This document shows positions 35,757 to 45,281 of a DNA stretch of 64,000 nucleotides, piece by piece. The stretch spans positions 62,001 through 126,000 of the forward strand of contig NZ_BMIV01000001.1 of assembly GCF_014642735.1 (NCBI RefSeq), written 5' to 3'. The translations under genes and the position numbers were made by a program. The DNA is from Paracoccus acridae. Lineage in GTDB: Bacteria; Pseudomonadota; Alphaproteobacteria; Rhodobacterales; Rhodobacteraceae. Position 1 is the stretch's first letter, and the number at the start of each line of letters is the position of its first letter. The notes under the pieces were generated by a model that searched no databases, was not told where the DNA came from, and saw only the letters and a list, made by a program, of their open reading frames with translations.

Positions 35757-36746
35757 TCATGCCCGAAGACTGCTCCAGCAGGGTTGCAGGTCGCCCGGCG
35801 CAGGGCTTGCGGCATGCACGCCCCGCGCAATCGCCCGCGACAGGCATGTGGCCGCGGCATGTCCCAGCAGGAAGGGATCGGCAACGGGATCGGCCAAGGG
35901 CCTGGCACCGGTCGAGACGGCAAAGACCAGATCCCCGTCGAAAGGGGTATGGCTGGGCACAAGCGCGCGGGCCATGCCGTCATGGGCGGCAATCGCCAGC
36001 CGCTGCAGCCCCGCCTTGTCCAGAGCCGCGTCGGTGGCGACGATGGCGATCGTGGTCGCCTCGCCCAGGCGTTTCACCGGCGCAGGTTCATCCGTGGCGG
36101 GAAATGCCGGCGGCAGGCCAAGGCCGCCATATTCGCCGTCCAGTTCCCAGGGCGCGGCCCAGAAGTTTCGCGTGCCCCCCACCGTCGCCTGCCCAAGCGC
36201 ATTGACCACCACAAGCGCGCCCACCGTCACCCCATTCGACAGCCGGGCCGAGGCGGATCCCAGCCCGCCCTTCAGGTTGCCCGTGCTGGCCCCGGTTCCC
36301 GCCCCCGCCGTGCCGATGGCGAAATCCGCCGCCGCCTTGGCAAGGGCTTCCCGGCCAAGCGCCGGATAGGGATTCTCGGCCCAGTCCTTGTCGCCGCCAT
36401 TCAGCAGGTCGAAGACGATCGCCCCCGGCACGATGGGTACCCGTGCCGGACCGACGGCAAAGCCCCGCCCCGCAGCAGCCAGGCCCGCCATCACTCCGTC
36501 GCAGGCGGCAAGCCCGAAGGCCGACCCGCCCGACAGCACAAGCGCATCGACCTGGGACACCAGCTTGTCCGGCGCCAGCAGGTCGGTTTCGCGCGTGCCG
36601 GGCGCGCCGCCCATCACATGGACCGCCGCCGCGAAGGGCATATCGGCGGTCAGCACGGTGACGCCCGATTTCAGGCGCGGATCGGCGGCATTGCCGACGC
36701 GCAGGCCGGGAATGTCGGTGACAAGGTTGCGCGGGGCAGGGGTCAT
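35757..36746 (-). CDS. P1/S58 family (DmpA-like) N-terminal-nucleophile hydrolase
   Basis: Protein of 329 residues of the DmpA/NylC/P1 family, which self-cleaves to expose an N-terminal Ser or Thr nucleophile. The likely cleavage site is before Ser in [10 protein letters not shown]. Other signatures are [19 protein letters not shown] and [14 protein letters not shown]. Family members include D-aminopeptidases and nylon oligomer hydrolases; the substrate here is unknown. AAAGGA precedes the ATG at 36746, which is preferred over an upstream in-frame start that would overlap the smpB start region. It is divergent from smpB. Confidence 0.88.
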   Translation of the reverse strand: MTPAPRNLVTDIPGLRVGNAADPRLKSGVTVLTADMPFAAAVHVMGGAPGTRETDLLAPDKLVSQVDALVLSGGSAFGLAACDGVMAGLAAAGRGFAVGPARVPIVPGAIVFDLLNGGDKDWAENPYPALGREALAKAAADFAIGTAGAGTGASTGNLKGGLGSASARLSNGVTVGALVVVNALGQATVGGTRNFWAAPWELDGEYGGLGLPPAFPATDEPAPVKRLGEATTIAIVATDAALDKAGLQRLAIAAHDGMARALVPSHTPFDGDLVFAVSTGARPLADPVADPFLLGHAAATCLSRAIARGVHAASPAPGDLQPCWSSLRA

Positions 36747-36852
36747 GGCGGTCCTTTCGCTTGCCGACAGTGGTAAGGCGGTCGCCCGACGGGGGGCAAC
36801 GGCGATTTCCCGACCTTTACACGCCCCCTGCCGCTGCCTATCTATCGCCGTC

Positions 36853-37323
36853 ATGGCCCAGGATCCCGACAAGAACTACAAGATCATCGCCGAGAACCGG
36901 CGGGCGCGCTTTGATTACTTCATCGAAAGCGACCTCGAGGTCGGCATCGTCCTGACCGGGTCCGAGGTGAAGTCCCTGCGCACCGGCCAGTCCAACATCG
37001 CCGAAAGCTATGCCTCGGTCGAGGACGGAGAGCTTTGGCTGATCAACGGCTATATCGCCGCCTACAAGCAGGCCGGGGTCTTCGGGCACGAGGAACGCCG
37101 CAAGCGCAAGCTGCTGGTCAGCCGCAAGGAACTGGCGCGGCTGTGGCAGGCCGTCGGGCGCGAGGGGATGACGCTGATCCCGCTGGTGATGTATTTCAAC
37201 CACCGCGGCATCGTGAAGCTGAAGATCGGCGTCGCCAAGGGCAAGAAGAACCACGACAAGCGCGAAACGGACGCCAAGCGCGACTGGAACCGCCAGAAGC
37301 AGCGGCTGCTGAAGCAGGGCTGA
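36853..37323 (+). CDS. smpB: SsrA-binding protein
   Basis: Binds tmRNA and brings it to stalled ribosomes for trans-translation. The 156 residues are complete: [29 protein letters not shown], the central [19 protein letters not shown] and the basic C-terminal tail [15 protein letters not shown], which occupies the empty mRNA channel. A short hairpin follows, then sseA. The tmRNA gene itself is not in the window. Confidence 0.98.
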   Translation: MAQDPDKNYKIIAENRRARFDYFIESDLEVGIVLTGSEVKSLRTGQSNIAESYASVEDGELWLINGYIAAYKQAGVFGHEERRKRKLLVSRKELARLWQAVGREGMTLIPLVMYFNHRGIVKLKIGVAKGKKNHDKRETDAKRDWNRQKQRLLKQG

Positions 37324-37335
37324 CAAGGCATTGCA

Positions 37336-37352
37336 AGGGGGACCGGCCCCCT
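37336..37352 (+). terminator. Possible terminator after smpB
   Basis: AGGGGG/CCCCCT stem with a 5-nt loop, 13 nt after the smpB stop and with no T-run. It may attenuate rather than stop read-through into sseA. Confidence 0.4.
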
Positions 37353-37385
37353 GTAGATCAGGCCCGCACCAAGGCGGAGGGGGCC

Positions 37386-38240
37386 ATGCAGGACGATCCG
37401 AAAACGCTGGTCTCGACCGAATGGCTGGCGGCGCATCTGAACGATCCCGACCTGCGCATCCTGGATGCAAGCTGGCACATGCCGGCCACGGGCCGCGATG
37501 CGCGGGCCGAATATGACACCGCCCATATTCCGGCTGCGCGGTTCTTCGACATCGACGCGATCAGCGACAAGCGCAGCGCCCTGCCGCACATGGCCCCGCC
37601 GGTCGAAATGTTCATTTCCCGGATGCGGGCGATGGGCGTGGGCGACGGGCATCAGGTGGTGGTCTATGACAATTCCGACGTGCGCAGTGCCGCGCGGGTC
37701 TGGTGGACCTTCCGCCTGATGGGCAAGACCGATGTCGCCGTGCTGGATGGCGGCTTCGCCAAGTGGCAGGCCGAGGGCCGCCCGGTCGAGGACATGGCCC
37801 CGATCCTGCGCGACCGCCACATCACCGTGCAGCGCCAGGCGGGGCTGGTCCGCGACGTGACCCAGGTGGCCCTGGCCAGCAAGCTGGGCGATCACCAGAT
37901 CGTCGATGCCCGCGCGCCCGAACGGTTCCGCGGCGAGGCGCCAGAGCCGCGCCCCGGCCTGCGGTCCGGCCATGTTCCCGGAGCGAAGAACGTCCCCTTC
38001 GGGCGGCTGCTGAACGCGGACGGCACCATGAAGGCGCCCGATGCCCTGCGGGCCGAGTTCGAAACCGCCGGCGTCGATCTGAAACAGCCCGTCATCACCA
38101 GTTGCGGCAGCGGCATCACCGCCGCCGTGCTGTCGCTTGCGCTGGAACGGATCGGGCACCGCAACCACTCGCTTTACGACGGAAGCTGGACCGAATGGGG
38201 CAGCTTCCCGGACCTGCCCATCGCAACCGGAGACGCCTGA
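37386..38240 (+). CDS. sseA: 3-mercaptopyruvate sulfurtransferase
   Basis: Two-rhodanese-domain enzyme of 284 residues that transfers sulfur from 3-mercaptopyruvate to thiols or cyanide. The active-site loop CGSGITA is the mercaptopyruvate-specific form, with the catalytic Cys near residue 239; the inactive N-terminal rhodanese domain covers about 5-135. The ATG at 37386 follows GGAGGGGGCC. The stop abuts the aminotransferase ATG without any gap (TGAATG), so the two genes are co-translated. That fits a path from cysteine by transamination to mercaptopyruvate and on to sulfane sulfur. Confidence 0.94.
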   Translation: MQDDPKTLVSTEWLAAHLNDPDLRILDASWHMPATGRDARAEYDTAHIPAARFFDIDAISDKRSALPHMAPPVEMFISRMRAMGVGDGHQVVVYDNSDVRSAARVWWTFRLMGKTDVAVLDGGFAKWQAEGRPVEDMAPILRDRHITVQRQAGLVRDVTQVALASKLGDHQIVDARAPERFRGEAPEPRPGLRSGHVPGAKNVPFGRLLNADGTMKAPDALRAEFETAGVDLKQPVITSCGSGITAAVLSLALERIGHRNHSLYDGSWTEWGSFPDLPIATGDA

Positions 38241-39422
38241 ATGCTGTCGAACCTGAAACCCCAAGCCCCCGATTCGATCCTGAAGCTGATCGAGGAGTTC
38301 AAGGCCGATACCCGGCAGGGCAAGATCGACCTGGGCGTCGGCGTCTACAAGGACCCCCAGGGGGTGACTCCGGTCATGCGGGCGGTCAAGGCGGCGGAAC
38401 AGCGGATCTGGGAAAGCCAGACCACCAAGGCCTATACCGGCCTGGCGGGCGAACCCGAATACCGCAATGCCATGGCCCGGATGGTGCTGAAGGACGTGCC
38501 GGGGGACCGGCTGGCGTCCTTGGCGACGGTGGGCGGCACCGGCGCGATCCGGCAGGCGCTGGAACTGGCGCGGCTCGCCAATCCGGGGGTGACGGTCTAT
38601 GTGTCGAACCCAACCTGGCCCAATCACCTGTCGATCATGAAGTTCATGGGCCTGCCCTTCGTCGAATACCGCTATTTCGACGCGGAAACGCGGGGCGTCG
38701 ATTTCGACGGGCTGAAGGCCGACATCGCCAAGGCGGGCAAGGGCGACATCGTGCTGCTGCACGGCTGCTGCCACAACCCGACCGGCGCGAACCTGTCCAT
38801 GGAACAATGGGACGAAGTCGCGGCGATCTTGGAGAAATCCGGCGCGATCCCGCTGATCGACCTGGCCTATCAGGGCTTCGGCGACGGGCTGGAGGAAGAC
38901 GCGGCCGCCACCCGCATGATCGCGCAGCGCCTGCCCGAGGTGCTGATCGCGGCCTCCTGTTCCAAGAACTTCGGCATCTATCGCGAACGCACCGGCATCC
39001 TGTTCGCTCTGGCGGAAAACACCGCGGCGCGCGATCTGGCCCAGGGGTCGATGGCCTTCCTGAACCGGCAGAACTATTCCTTCCCGCCGGATCATGGTGC
39101 GCGGATCGTCAGCACCATCCTGACCGACGATGCGCTGCGCGCCGATTGGGCGGCCGAGCTTGAGGAGGTGCGGAACACCATGCTGGGCCTGCGGTCGCAG
39201 CTGGCATCGGAACTGCGCGACCTGTCGGGCAGCGACCGCTTCGACTTCATCGGTCAGCACCGGGGCATGTTCTCGCGTCTGGGGGCCACGCCGGAACAGG
39301 TGGCAAAGCTGAAATCGGACGCGGCGATCTACATGGTGGGGGATTCGCGGTTGAACATCGCGGGGCTGAACCAGCATACCGTGCCGGTCCTGGCCCGCGC
39401 GATCATCGACGCGGGCATCTGA
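38241..39422 (+). CDS. Aromatic amino acid / aspartate aminotransferase (TyrB-type)
   Basis: Class I aminotransferase of 393 residues, subgroup I-alpha. It starts MLSNLKPQAPDSILKLIEEFKADTRQ (first part) with GVGVYKDPQG as the hinge motif, HGCCHNPTGANLS with the cofactor Asn, DLAYQGFGDGLEED, and the PLP lysine in SCSKNFGIYRERTG. The pattern fits tyrosine/aspartate aminotransferases with broad specificity. The gene directly abuts sseA, so cysteine transamination may be one of its physiological reactions. It is convergent with comEC, with 7 bp between the stops. Confidence 0.92.
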   Translation: MLSNLKPQAPDSILKLIEEFKADTRQGKIDLGVGVYKDPQGVTPVMRAVKAAEQRIWESQTTKAYTGLAGEPEYRNAMARMVLKDVPGDRLASLATVGGTGAIRQALELARLANPGVTVYVSNPTWPNHLSIMKFMGLPFVEYRYFDAETRGVDFDGLKADIAKAGKGDIVLLHGCCHNPTGANLSMEQWDEVAAILEKSGAIPLIDLAYQGFGDGLEEDAAATRMIAQRLPEVLIAASCSKNFGIYRERTGILFALAENTAARDLAQGSMAFLNRQNYSFPPDHGARIVSTILTDDALRADWAAELEEVRNTMLGLRSQLASELRDLSGSDRFDFIGQHRGMFSRLGATPEQVAKLKSDAAIYMVGDSRLNIAGLNQHTVPVLARAIIDAGI

Positions 39423-39429
39423 GGCCCAA

Positions 39430-41598
39430 TCACCCCGGACTGCGCAGCATCTGGTTGACGCCGCGCAGGACGGGGCCCTGGTCGCCCATCTCGACCGTCA
39501 CGGCACCGGTGATCCGCAGGCGCCCCAGGTCCAGCATCACGCAGGGCCAGTCGGCGCGCGTGGGAAGCTTTTCCGACAGGACCACCATCCGTTTCGCCTG
39601 GCAGGCGGCGGGCGCGCGGTCGGCCGCACCCTTTCCGGTGAAATGCCAGATTTCCCAACCCTGCGGCAGGGTGGCCATCCGGTCGCGCTTGTCGCCCTGC
39701 CAGGCGGGGCGGGCGGCGGATTCCTCCTGCGTGGCCATGTCGCCGTCTTCCTGCAGCCAGGTGCTGACCACGAAGGCCCCGCCCGAGGGCTTGGACACCG
39801 CACGCCCCGCCATGGTCATCAGCCCCACCGCCTCGCCCTCGGGCGCGATCAGAACCAAGGGGCGGCTGGCCGTCAGCCAGATCGCGGTGGATGCCGCCAG
39901 CATCGCGATGCCTGCAAGAAAGCCACAGCCCAGCAGGCCGGGCCGCCGCGCGGTCAGGCCTTCGCGCCAACACAGCACCGCCAGCGTGGCCCCGAAGCAC
40001 ATCAGCGGAATCACCGGCGCGGGCGGCAGCGGCAGGGCCGTCACCGCACCGCCCAGGCCCGCCACCCAGTCCGCCACCCACAGCATCCAGCGGGTGCCCA
40101 GGCCCATGACCCACAGCGCCGGCTCCGCCAGGCCCACCGGGGCCAGCAGCGCGCCGATCACGCCTGCGGGCATCACCAGGGCGCCCATTACCGGGACGAC
40201 CAGCAGGTTCGCCAGCAGGCCGTATTGCGCCATCCGGTTGAAATGCGCCGCAGCCAGGGGCGAGGTCGCGATGGATGCCACCAGCGAGGATACGATCAGC
40301 ATCGCCACCGGCCGCAGCCAGAAGGGCACATGCGGCGAAATGCGCGACCACGGCCCGGCGGACAAGATCAGGGCGACGGTGGCCGCAAAGCTCATCTGGA
40401 AGCCGGGATGGGTCACGGCCTCGGGCGAATAGATCAGGATGATGGTCGCGGCCAGGGCGATGGTGCGCAGGGAAATGGCGCGGCGGTCGGCCATGATCGC
40501 CAGCAGCATCACCGCGACCATGACAAAGGCGCGTTCCGTGGCGACGCCGCCGCCCGACAGCCACAGATAGGCGGCCGACGCCAGCAGTGCGCCCATCGCC
40601 GCGATCTTGTGGACGGCCTGGGGCAGGGGCGCGCCCAGGCCCTGCGCCAGCACCAGGGCCATGCGCAGGGCGGCATAGACGAAGCCTGCCAGCATGGACA
40701 TGTGCAGGCCGGAAATCGAGATGATGTGGTACAGGTTCGAGGCCCGCATCACCTCGTTCGTGGCTTCCTCGATCCCGGACCGGTCGCCGGTCATCAGGGC
40801 CGATGCGACCGCGCCTTCCTGCCCGCCGATGCCGTCCTGAATGGCCCGGCTGATCGCCAGGCGGGCACGGTGCATGGCCCACATGCCCCCCTCGGCCGGT
40901 TCCACCGTCAGGATGGGGGTGCGGGTATATCCGACGGCGCCCAGGCTTTCGAACCAGGCAAGCCAACGGAAATCGAAGCTGCCGGGGGATGCCGGGGCAG
41001 GGGGCGGACCAAGATGGCCGGTCAGCATGACCCGCTGGCCCAGGGGCGGCAGCGGGTCGGTCTGGTCCATCAGCGACAGCCGCACCTTGTCGGGGGTGCG
41101 GTCGGGCGCGGTGTCGCGCAGCACCACGCGGTCCAGCGTGATGCGGATCCGGTCGCGGGCCGAACGGTCGATTTCGACCAGCCGCCCCTCGACCGGGCCG
41201 TAATAACGCCATTCCATGATCGGGGCGGCGACCATGGCGGATCGCAACCCGATCAGGCCGAAGCCCGCGATGACCAGCAGCGCCGCCGCGGTGCCGATCC
41301 GCAGCCCGTCGGCCAAGGCCCAGCCGATGCGCCCCCGTTCGGCCCAGGGCAGGGCAAGCCGTCCCCCGGCAAATGCCAGAGCGGCCAGACATCCCAGGGT
41401 GAACCATGTTCCGCGACCGGGCGCGGCGGGCAGGGCGAACCACAGCGCGATCCCGGCGGCCAGGCAGACCGGGACCCAGGCGAACAGCCCGGCGCGCAAC
41501 GTGGCCCCCATGCGCGCAGGCCGCACGGTCGCGTGCCGCGAGGCCGCCCGCGTGCCCGAAAAGCCCGGCAGCGCCGTCATGTCGCCCTGGGCGGCCAT
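39430..41598 (-). CDS. comEC: ComEC/Rec2 family DNA uptake channel
   Basis: Polytopic inner-membrane protein of 722 residues. An N-terminal DUF4131 domain (about 35-230) is followed by the competence domain with [28 protein letters not shown] and [10 protein letters not shown]. The last about 160 residues are where a metallo-beta-lactamase domain sits in many ComECs, but no HxHxDH signature is visible, so any nuclease activity is likely lost, as in many Alphaproteobacteria. AAAGGA precedes the ATG. It is divergent from gltX, and the 98-bp gap holds a CtrA-like site. In Rhodobacter ComEC takes up gene-transfer-agent DNA. Confidence 0.93.
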   Translation of the reverse strand: MAAQGDMTALPGFSGTRAASRHATVRPARMGATLRAGLFAWVPVCLAAGIALWFALPAAPGRGTWFTLGCLAALAFAGGRLALPWAERGRIGWALADGLRIGTAAALLVIAGFGLIGLRSAMVAAPIMEWRYYGPVEGRLVEIDRSARDRIRITLDRVVLRDTAPDRTPDKVRLSLMDQTDPLPPLGQRVMLTGHLGPPPAPASPGSFDFRWLAWFESLGAVGYTRTPILTVEPAEGGMWAMHRARLAISRAIQDGIGGQEGAVASALMTGDRSGIEEATNEVMRASNLYHIISISGLHMSMLAGFVYAALRMALVLAQGLGAPLPQAVHKIAAMGALLASAAYLWLSGGGVATERAFVMVAVMLLAIMADRRAISLRTIALAATIILIYSPEAVTHPGFQMSFAATVALILSAGPWSRISPHVPFWLRPVAMLIVSSLVASIATSPLAAAHFNRMAQYGLLANLLVVPVMGALVMPAGVIGALLAPVGLAEPALWVMGLGTRWMLWVADWVAGLGGAVTALPLPPAPVIPLMCFGATLAVLCWREGLTARRPGLLGCGFLAGIAMLAASTAIWLTASRPLVLIAPEGEAVGLMTMAGRAVSKPSGGAFVVSTWLQEDGDMATQEESAARPAWQGDKRDRMATLPQGWEIWHFTGKGAADRAPAACQAKRMVVLSEKLPTRADWPCVMLDLGRLRITGAVTVEMGDQGPVLRGVNQMLRSPG

Positions 41599-41653
41599 TC
41601 TTGTCCTTTCGCACTGGCTTCTCTATTCCTGCGGCAACGATGGCATGGACAGC

Positions 41654-41668
41654 TTACCAAAGCGTTAA
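41654..41668. promoter_or_regulatory. CtrA-like binding site between comEC and gltX
   Basis: TTAC-N7-TTAA differs from the CtrA consensus TTAA-N7-TTAA by one base. It stands 56 bp upstream of the comEC start and 28 bp before the gltX start. Confidence 0.4.
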
Positions 41669-41696
41669 TGCCCGCACCGACCCGAGGAAGGCCGCC

Positions 41697-43103
41697 ATGT
41701 CCGACACACCCGCAGACCGCCCCGTCGTCACCCGTTTTGCCCCTTCGCCGACCGGCTATCTGCATATCGGCGGCGCGCGGACGGCGCTGTTCAACTGGCT
41801 TTACGCGCGGGGCCGGGGCGGCAAGTTCCTGCTGCGGATCGAGGATACCGACCGCGCCCGGTCCACGCCCGAGGCGACCGAGGCGATCCTGAAGGGCCTG
41901 GCCTGGCTGGGCCTGGACTGGGACGGCGAACCGGTCAGCCAGTTCCAGCGCAAGGATCGCCATGCCGAGGTGGCCCTGCAGATGCTGGCGGCGGGCACCG
42001 CCTACAAATGCTTCTCGACCCCCGAGGAGATCGCCCAGTGGCGCGAGGCGAACCCGCGCCAGTCCTTCCAGAGCCCCTGGCGCGACGCGACGGACCTGCC
42101 GGATGCGCCCCATGCCATCCGCCTGCGCGCACCCCGCGACGGGGAAACGGTGATCGAGGACGCGGTGCAGGGCACGGTCCGCGTAGGCAACGACCAACTG
42201 GACGACATGATCATCCTGCGCAGCGATGGAACGCCCACCTATATGCTGGCGGTGGTGGTGGATGACCACGACATGGGCGTGACCCATGTGATCCGGGGTG
42301 ACGATCACCTGACCAACACCTTCCGCCAGGTCCAGATCTTCGATGCGATGGGTTGGCCGCGCCCGGTCTTTGCCCATATCCCGCTGATCCATGGCGAGGA
42401 CGGCAAGAAGCTGTCCAAGCGTCACGGCGCCGTGGGCCTGCACGAATTCGCGGCCCTGGGTTATCCTCCGGCGGCGATGCGCAACTATCTGGCCCGCCTG
42501 GGCTGGAGCCATGGCGATGACGAGCTGTTCGACGACGCCCAGGCGCGGGAATGGTTCGACCTGTCCGGGATCAACCGCGCGCCGGCCCGGCTGGATTTCA
42601 AGAAGCTGGAACATGTCAGCGGCCATCATATCGGCACCATGGCGGACGACGACCTGCTGTTGGTTCTGGATCAATTCCTGGCCGACACGGACGCCGCGCC
42701 CCTGACCCCGCAACAGCGGAACCGGATCACGGCGGCGTTGCCGGCCCTGAAGGAAAAGGCCAGGACCCTGCCGCAACTGCTGGATCAGGCCCGCTTCGCC
42801 CTGATCGATCGGCCCGTGGAACCGGATGAAAAAGCATCAAAGTCTCTGGATTCGGTATCCCGTGGTATGCTGTCCGCGTTGACTGCCGCAGTGCAGCATG
42901 TTAGCTGGACCCGAGACGAACTGGAGCAGGCGGCCAAGCAGGTTGCCGAGGAGAACGGCGTGGGCCTGGGCAAGCTTGCGGCACCCTTGCGGGCAGCCTT
43001 GGCTGGCCGCACGACGACCCCCAGTGTGTTTGACATGATGACGGCGCTAGGCCGCGAGGAATCGCTGGCCCGGTTGCAGGACCAGACGGATTTGGCAGGC
43101 TGA
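41697..43103 (+). CDS. gltX: Glutamyl-tRNA synthetase
   Basis: Class I aminoacyl-tRNA synthetase of 468 residues. The HIGH-type motif is H23-I-G-G in [10 protein letters not shown] and the KMSKS-type motif is KLSKR at 238-242. The anticodon-binding helical domain follows. GAGGAAGG stands 5 nt before the ATG at 41697; earlier in-frame starts overlap comEC's promoter. Alphaproteobacteria often carry two gltX genes, one of which charges tRNA-Gln with glutamate, so this may be either. gltA follows after 77 bp. Confidence 0.96.
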   Translation: MSDTPADRPVVTRFAPSPTGYLHIGGARTALFNWLYARGRGGKFLLRIEDTDRARSTPEATEAILKGLAWLGLDWDGEPVSQFQRKDRHAEVALQMLAAGTAYKCFSTPEEIAQWREANPRQSFQSPWRDATDLPDAPHAIRLRAPRDGETVIEDAVQGTVRVGNDQLDDMIILRSDGTPTYMLAVVVDDHDMGVTHVIRGDDHLTNTFRQVQIFDAMGWPRPVFAHIPLIHGEDGKKLSKRHGAVGLHEFAALGYPPAAMRNYLARLGWSHGDDELFDDAQAREWFDLSGINRAPARLDFKKLEHVSGHHIGTMADDDLLLVLDQFLADTDAAPLTPQQRNRITAALPALKEKARTLPQLLDQARFALIDRPVEPDEKASKSLDSVSRGMLSALTAAVQHVSWTRDELEQAAKQVAEENGVGLGKLAAPLRAALAGRTTTPSVFDMMTALGREESLARLQDQTDLAG

Positions 43104-43180
43104 AGGCCTGCCCTTACATGCCAGGGTCGTCCCCCGTTCAATCGAAGGTCGGCCCGGCCCAGCCGGAAAGGACGCCTTGG

Positions 43181-44473
43181 ATGGCCGACGCGACGAACGC
43201 CACACTCAAGATCAACGACTCCGAATACGAGCTTCCGATCCTTCGCCCGACGCAGGGGCCGGATGTCCTGGACATCCGCAAGCTGTATGGGCAGGCGGAC
43301 GTGTTCACCTATGACCCCGGCTTCACCTCGACCGCAAGCTGCGATTCGACCATCACCTTCATCGATGGCGACAAGGGCGAGTTGTGGTATCGCGGCTATC
43401 CGATCGAGCAGTTGGCGGCCCAGTCCCATTATCTGGAGGTCTGCTATCTGCTGCTGTACGGCGAACTGCCGACGGCCGAGCAGATGGTGGATTTCGAACG
43501 TCGCGTGACCCGTCACACGATGGTTCACGAACAGATGCACAACTTCTTCCGGGGCTTCCGCCGCGACGCGCATCCCATGGCGACCATGGTGGGCGTAATC
43601 GGCGCGATGTCGGCCTTCTATCACGATTCGACCGACATCAACGATCCCTGGCAGCGCGAGGTCGCGGCGATCCGGCTGATCGCCAAGGTGCCCACCATCG
43701 CGGCCATGGCCTATAAATACTCGATCGGCCAGCCTTTCGTGTATCCGCAGAACGAACTGGATTACGCCAGCAACTTCCTGCACATGTGCTTCTCGGTCCC
43801 GGCCGAGAAATATCATGTCGATCCGGCCCTGGCCCGCGCCATGGACCGCATCTTCACCCTGCACGCCGATCACGAACAGAATGCCTCGACCTCGACCGTG
43901 CGTCTGGCCGGGTCGTCGGGGGCCAATCCCTTTGCCTGCATCGCGGCCGGCATCGCCTGCCTGTGGGGCCCGGCCCATGGCGGCGCGAACCAGGCCTGCC
44001 TGGAGATGCTGCGCGAGATCGGCACAGTGGACCGCATCCCGGAATACATCGCCAGGGCGAAGGACAAGTCCGATCCCTTCAAGCTGATGGGCTTCGGCCA
44101 CCGGGTCTACAAGAACTTCGACCCGCGCGCGAAGGTCATGAAGGAATCGGCCGACGAGGTGCTGGAGCTTCTGGGCATCCACGACAACCCCACGCTGCAG
44201 GTCGCCAAGGAATTGGAAAAGATCGCGCTCGAGGACGAGTACTTCATCGAGAAGAAGCTTTATCCCAACGTCGATTTCTATTCGGGCATCATCCTAGAGG
44301 CGATGGGCTTCCCCACCTCGATGTTCACGCCGATCTTCGCGCTGTCGCGCACGGTGGGCTGGGTCGCGCAGTGGAAGGAAATGATCGCCGATCCGCAGGC
44401 CAAGATCGGCCGCCCGCGCCAGTTGTACGTGGGCGAGGGCAAGCGCGACTATATCGAGGTCGGCGCGCGCTGA
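43181..44473 (+). CDS. gltA: Citrate synthase
   Basis: Condenses oxaloacetate with acetyl-CoA at the entry to the TCA cycle. The 430 residues fit the type II hexameric form. Catalytic segments are present: [11 protein letters not shown] and GFGHRVYKN with the two active-site His residues, and the Asp of [17 protein letters not shown] lies 9 nt before the ATG at 43181. A good terminator follows 16 nt after the stop. The gltX-gltA order is common in the family. Confidence 0.98.
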   Translation: MADATNATLKINDSEYELPILRPTQGPDVLDIRKLYGQADVFTYDPGFTSTASCDSTITFIDGDKGELWYRGYPIEQLAAQSHYLEVCYLLLYGELPTAEQMVDFERRVTRHTMVHEQMHNFFRGFRRDAHPMATMVGVIGAMSAFYHDSTDINDPWQREVAAIRLIAKVPTIAAMAYKYSIGQPFVYPQNELDYASNFLHMCFSVPAEKYHVDPALARAMDRIFTLHADHEQNASTSTVRLAGSSGANPFACIAAGIACLWGPAHGGANQACLEMLREIGTVDRIPEYIARAKDKSDPFKLMGFGHRVYKNFDPRAKVMKESADEVLELLGIHDNPTLQVAKELEKIALEDEYFIEKKLYPNVDFYSGIILEAMGFPTSMFTPIFALSRTVGWVAQWKEMIADPQAKIGRPRQLYVGEGKRDYIEVGAR

Positions 44474-44489
44474 TCGGTCGCAGCTTCGC

Positions 44490-44514
44490 AGGGGCCCCTT
44501 CGGGGGCCCTTTTG
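44490..44514 (+). terminator. Terminator of gltA
   Basis: GGGCCCC-TTC-GGGGCCC type hairpin (about 8 bp) followed directly by TTTT, 16 nt after the gltA stop. Confidence 0.85.
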
Positions 44515-44561
44515 CATGGCGGGTCTTGCGAAGGCGCGGGGCCGGTGGCAAGGGATCGGCC

Positions 44562-45212
44562 ATGACAGAGACACAGAAAATCGCATTGGTGACGGGCGCT
44601 TCGCGCGGCCTTGGCGCGGCCCTGGCCGAGGATCTGGCCGGGCGCGGCTATCACGTCCTGGCGGTGGCCCGGACGGTGGGCGCGCTGGAGGAACTGGACG
44701 ACCGCATCCGCCGCGCGGGCGGCAGCGCGACGCTTGCGCCCATGGACGTGGCCGAGGCGCCGGCGATGCAGCAGTTGGCGGAAGCCGTGCTGGGCCGCTG
44801 GGGCGGGTTGGATCTGTGGGCCCATGCGGCGGTCCACGCGGCGCCCCTGGCCCCTGCGCCGCATGTGGATGGCAAGGACTGGGCGAAATCGGTTCTGGTC
44901 AACATGGACGTGACGCGCGGGCTGATCGCCTTGCTGGAACCTTTGTTGCGCGCGCGGCAAGGGACGGCGCTGTTCTTCGATGATCCCCGTGCGGGACAGA
45001 AGTTCTTTGGCGCTTACGGCGCGACCAAGGCTGGCCAGATCGCGCTTGCCCGCAGCTGGCAGGCCGAAGCCGCATCCGTCGGCCCGCGCGTGATCATTGC
45101 GGAACCCGCGCCGATGCCCACCGCCGTCCGCGCGCGGTTCTTTCCGGGCGAGGACCGGGGGGCGCTGACGCCTTGCCGGGACGAGGCGGCGCGGATCCTG
45201 GACGCATTATGA
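44562..45212 (+). CDS. Short-chain dehydrogenase/reductase
   Basis: NAD(P)-binding SDR of 216 residues, shorter than the usual 245-260. The cofactor motif TGASRGLG is at 11-18 and the catalytic YxxxK is YGATK. The NNAG-type motif is replaced by AHAAVHAA, and the protein ends soon after the active site, so the substrate-binding lid is reduced. The substrate is unknown. It starts 47 bp after the gltA terminator and is convergent with the aminopeptidase P gene, with a composite element filling the gap. Confidence 0.88.
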   Translation: MTETQKIALVTGASRGLGAALAEDLAGRGYHVLAVARTVGALEELDDRIRRAGGSATLAPMDVAEAPAMQQLAEAVLGRWGGLDLWAHAAVHAAPLAPAPHVDGKDWAKSVLVNMDVTRGLIALLEPLLRARQGTALFFDDPRAGQKFFGAYGATKAGQIALARSWQAEAASVGPRVIIAEPAPMPTAVRARFFPGEDRGALTPCRDEAARILDAL

Positions 45213-45229
45213 TTTGCGTCCCGCGGAGG

Positions 45230-45281
45230 CCGGGGGCGCTTCGCCCCCCGGACCCCCAGAGGATATTGTCACACAGAAGAT
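45230..45281 (+). repeat. Composite intergenic element overlapping a gene end
   Basis: Hairpin CCGGGGGCGCTTCGCCCCCCGG (45230-45251; stem GGGGGCG/CGCCCCC), ACCCCC run, AGAGGATATTG box, then CACACAGAAGATG. The tail from 45269 onward lies inside the aminopeptidase P reading frame and encodes its last residues. The hairpin is identical to the left one at 5061. Confidence 0.85.
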
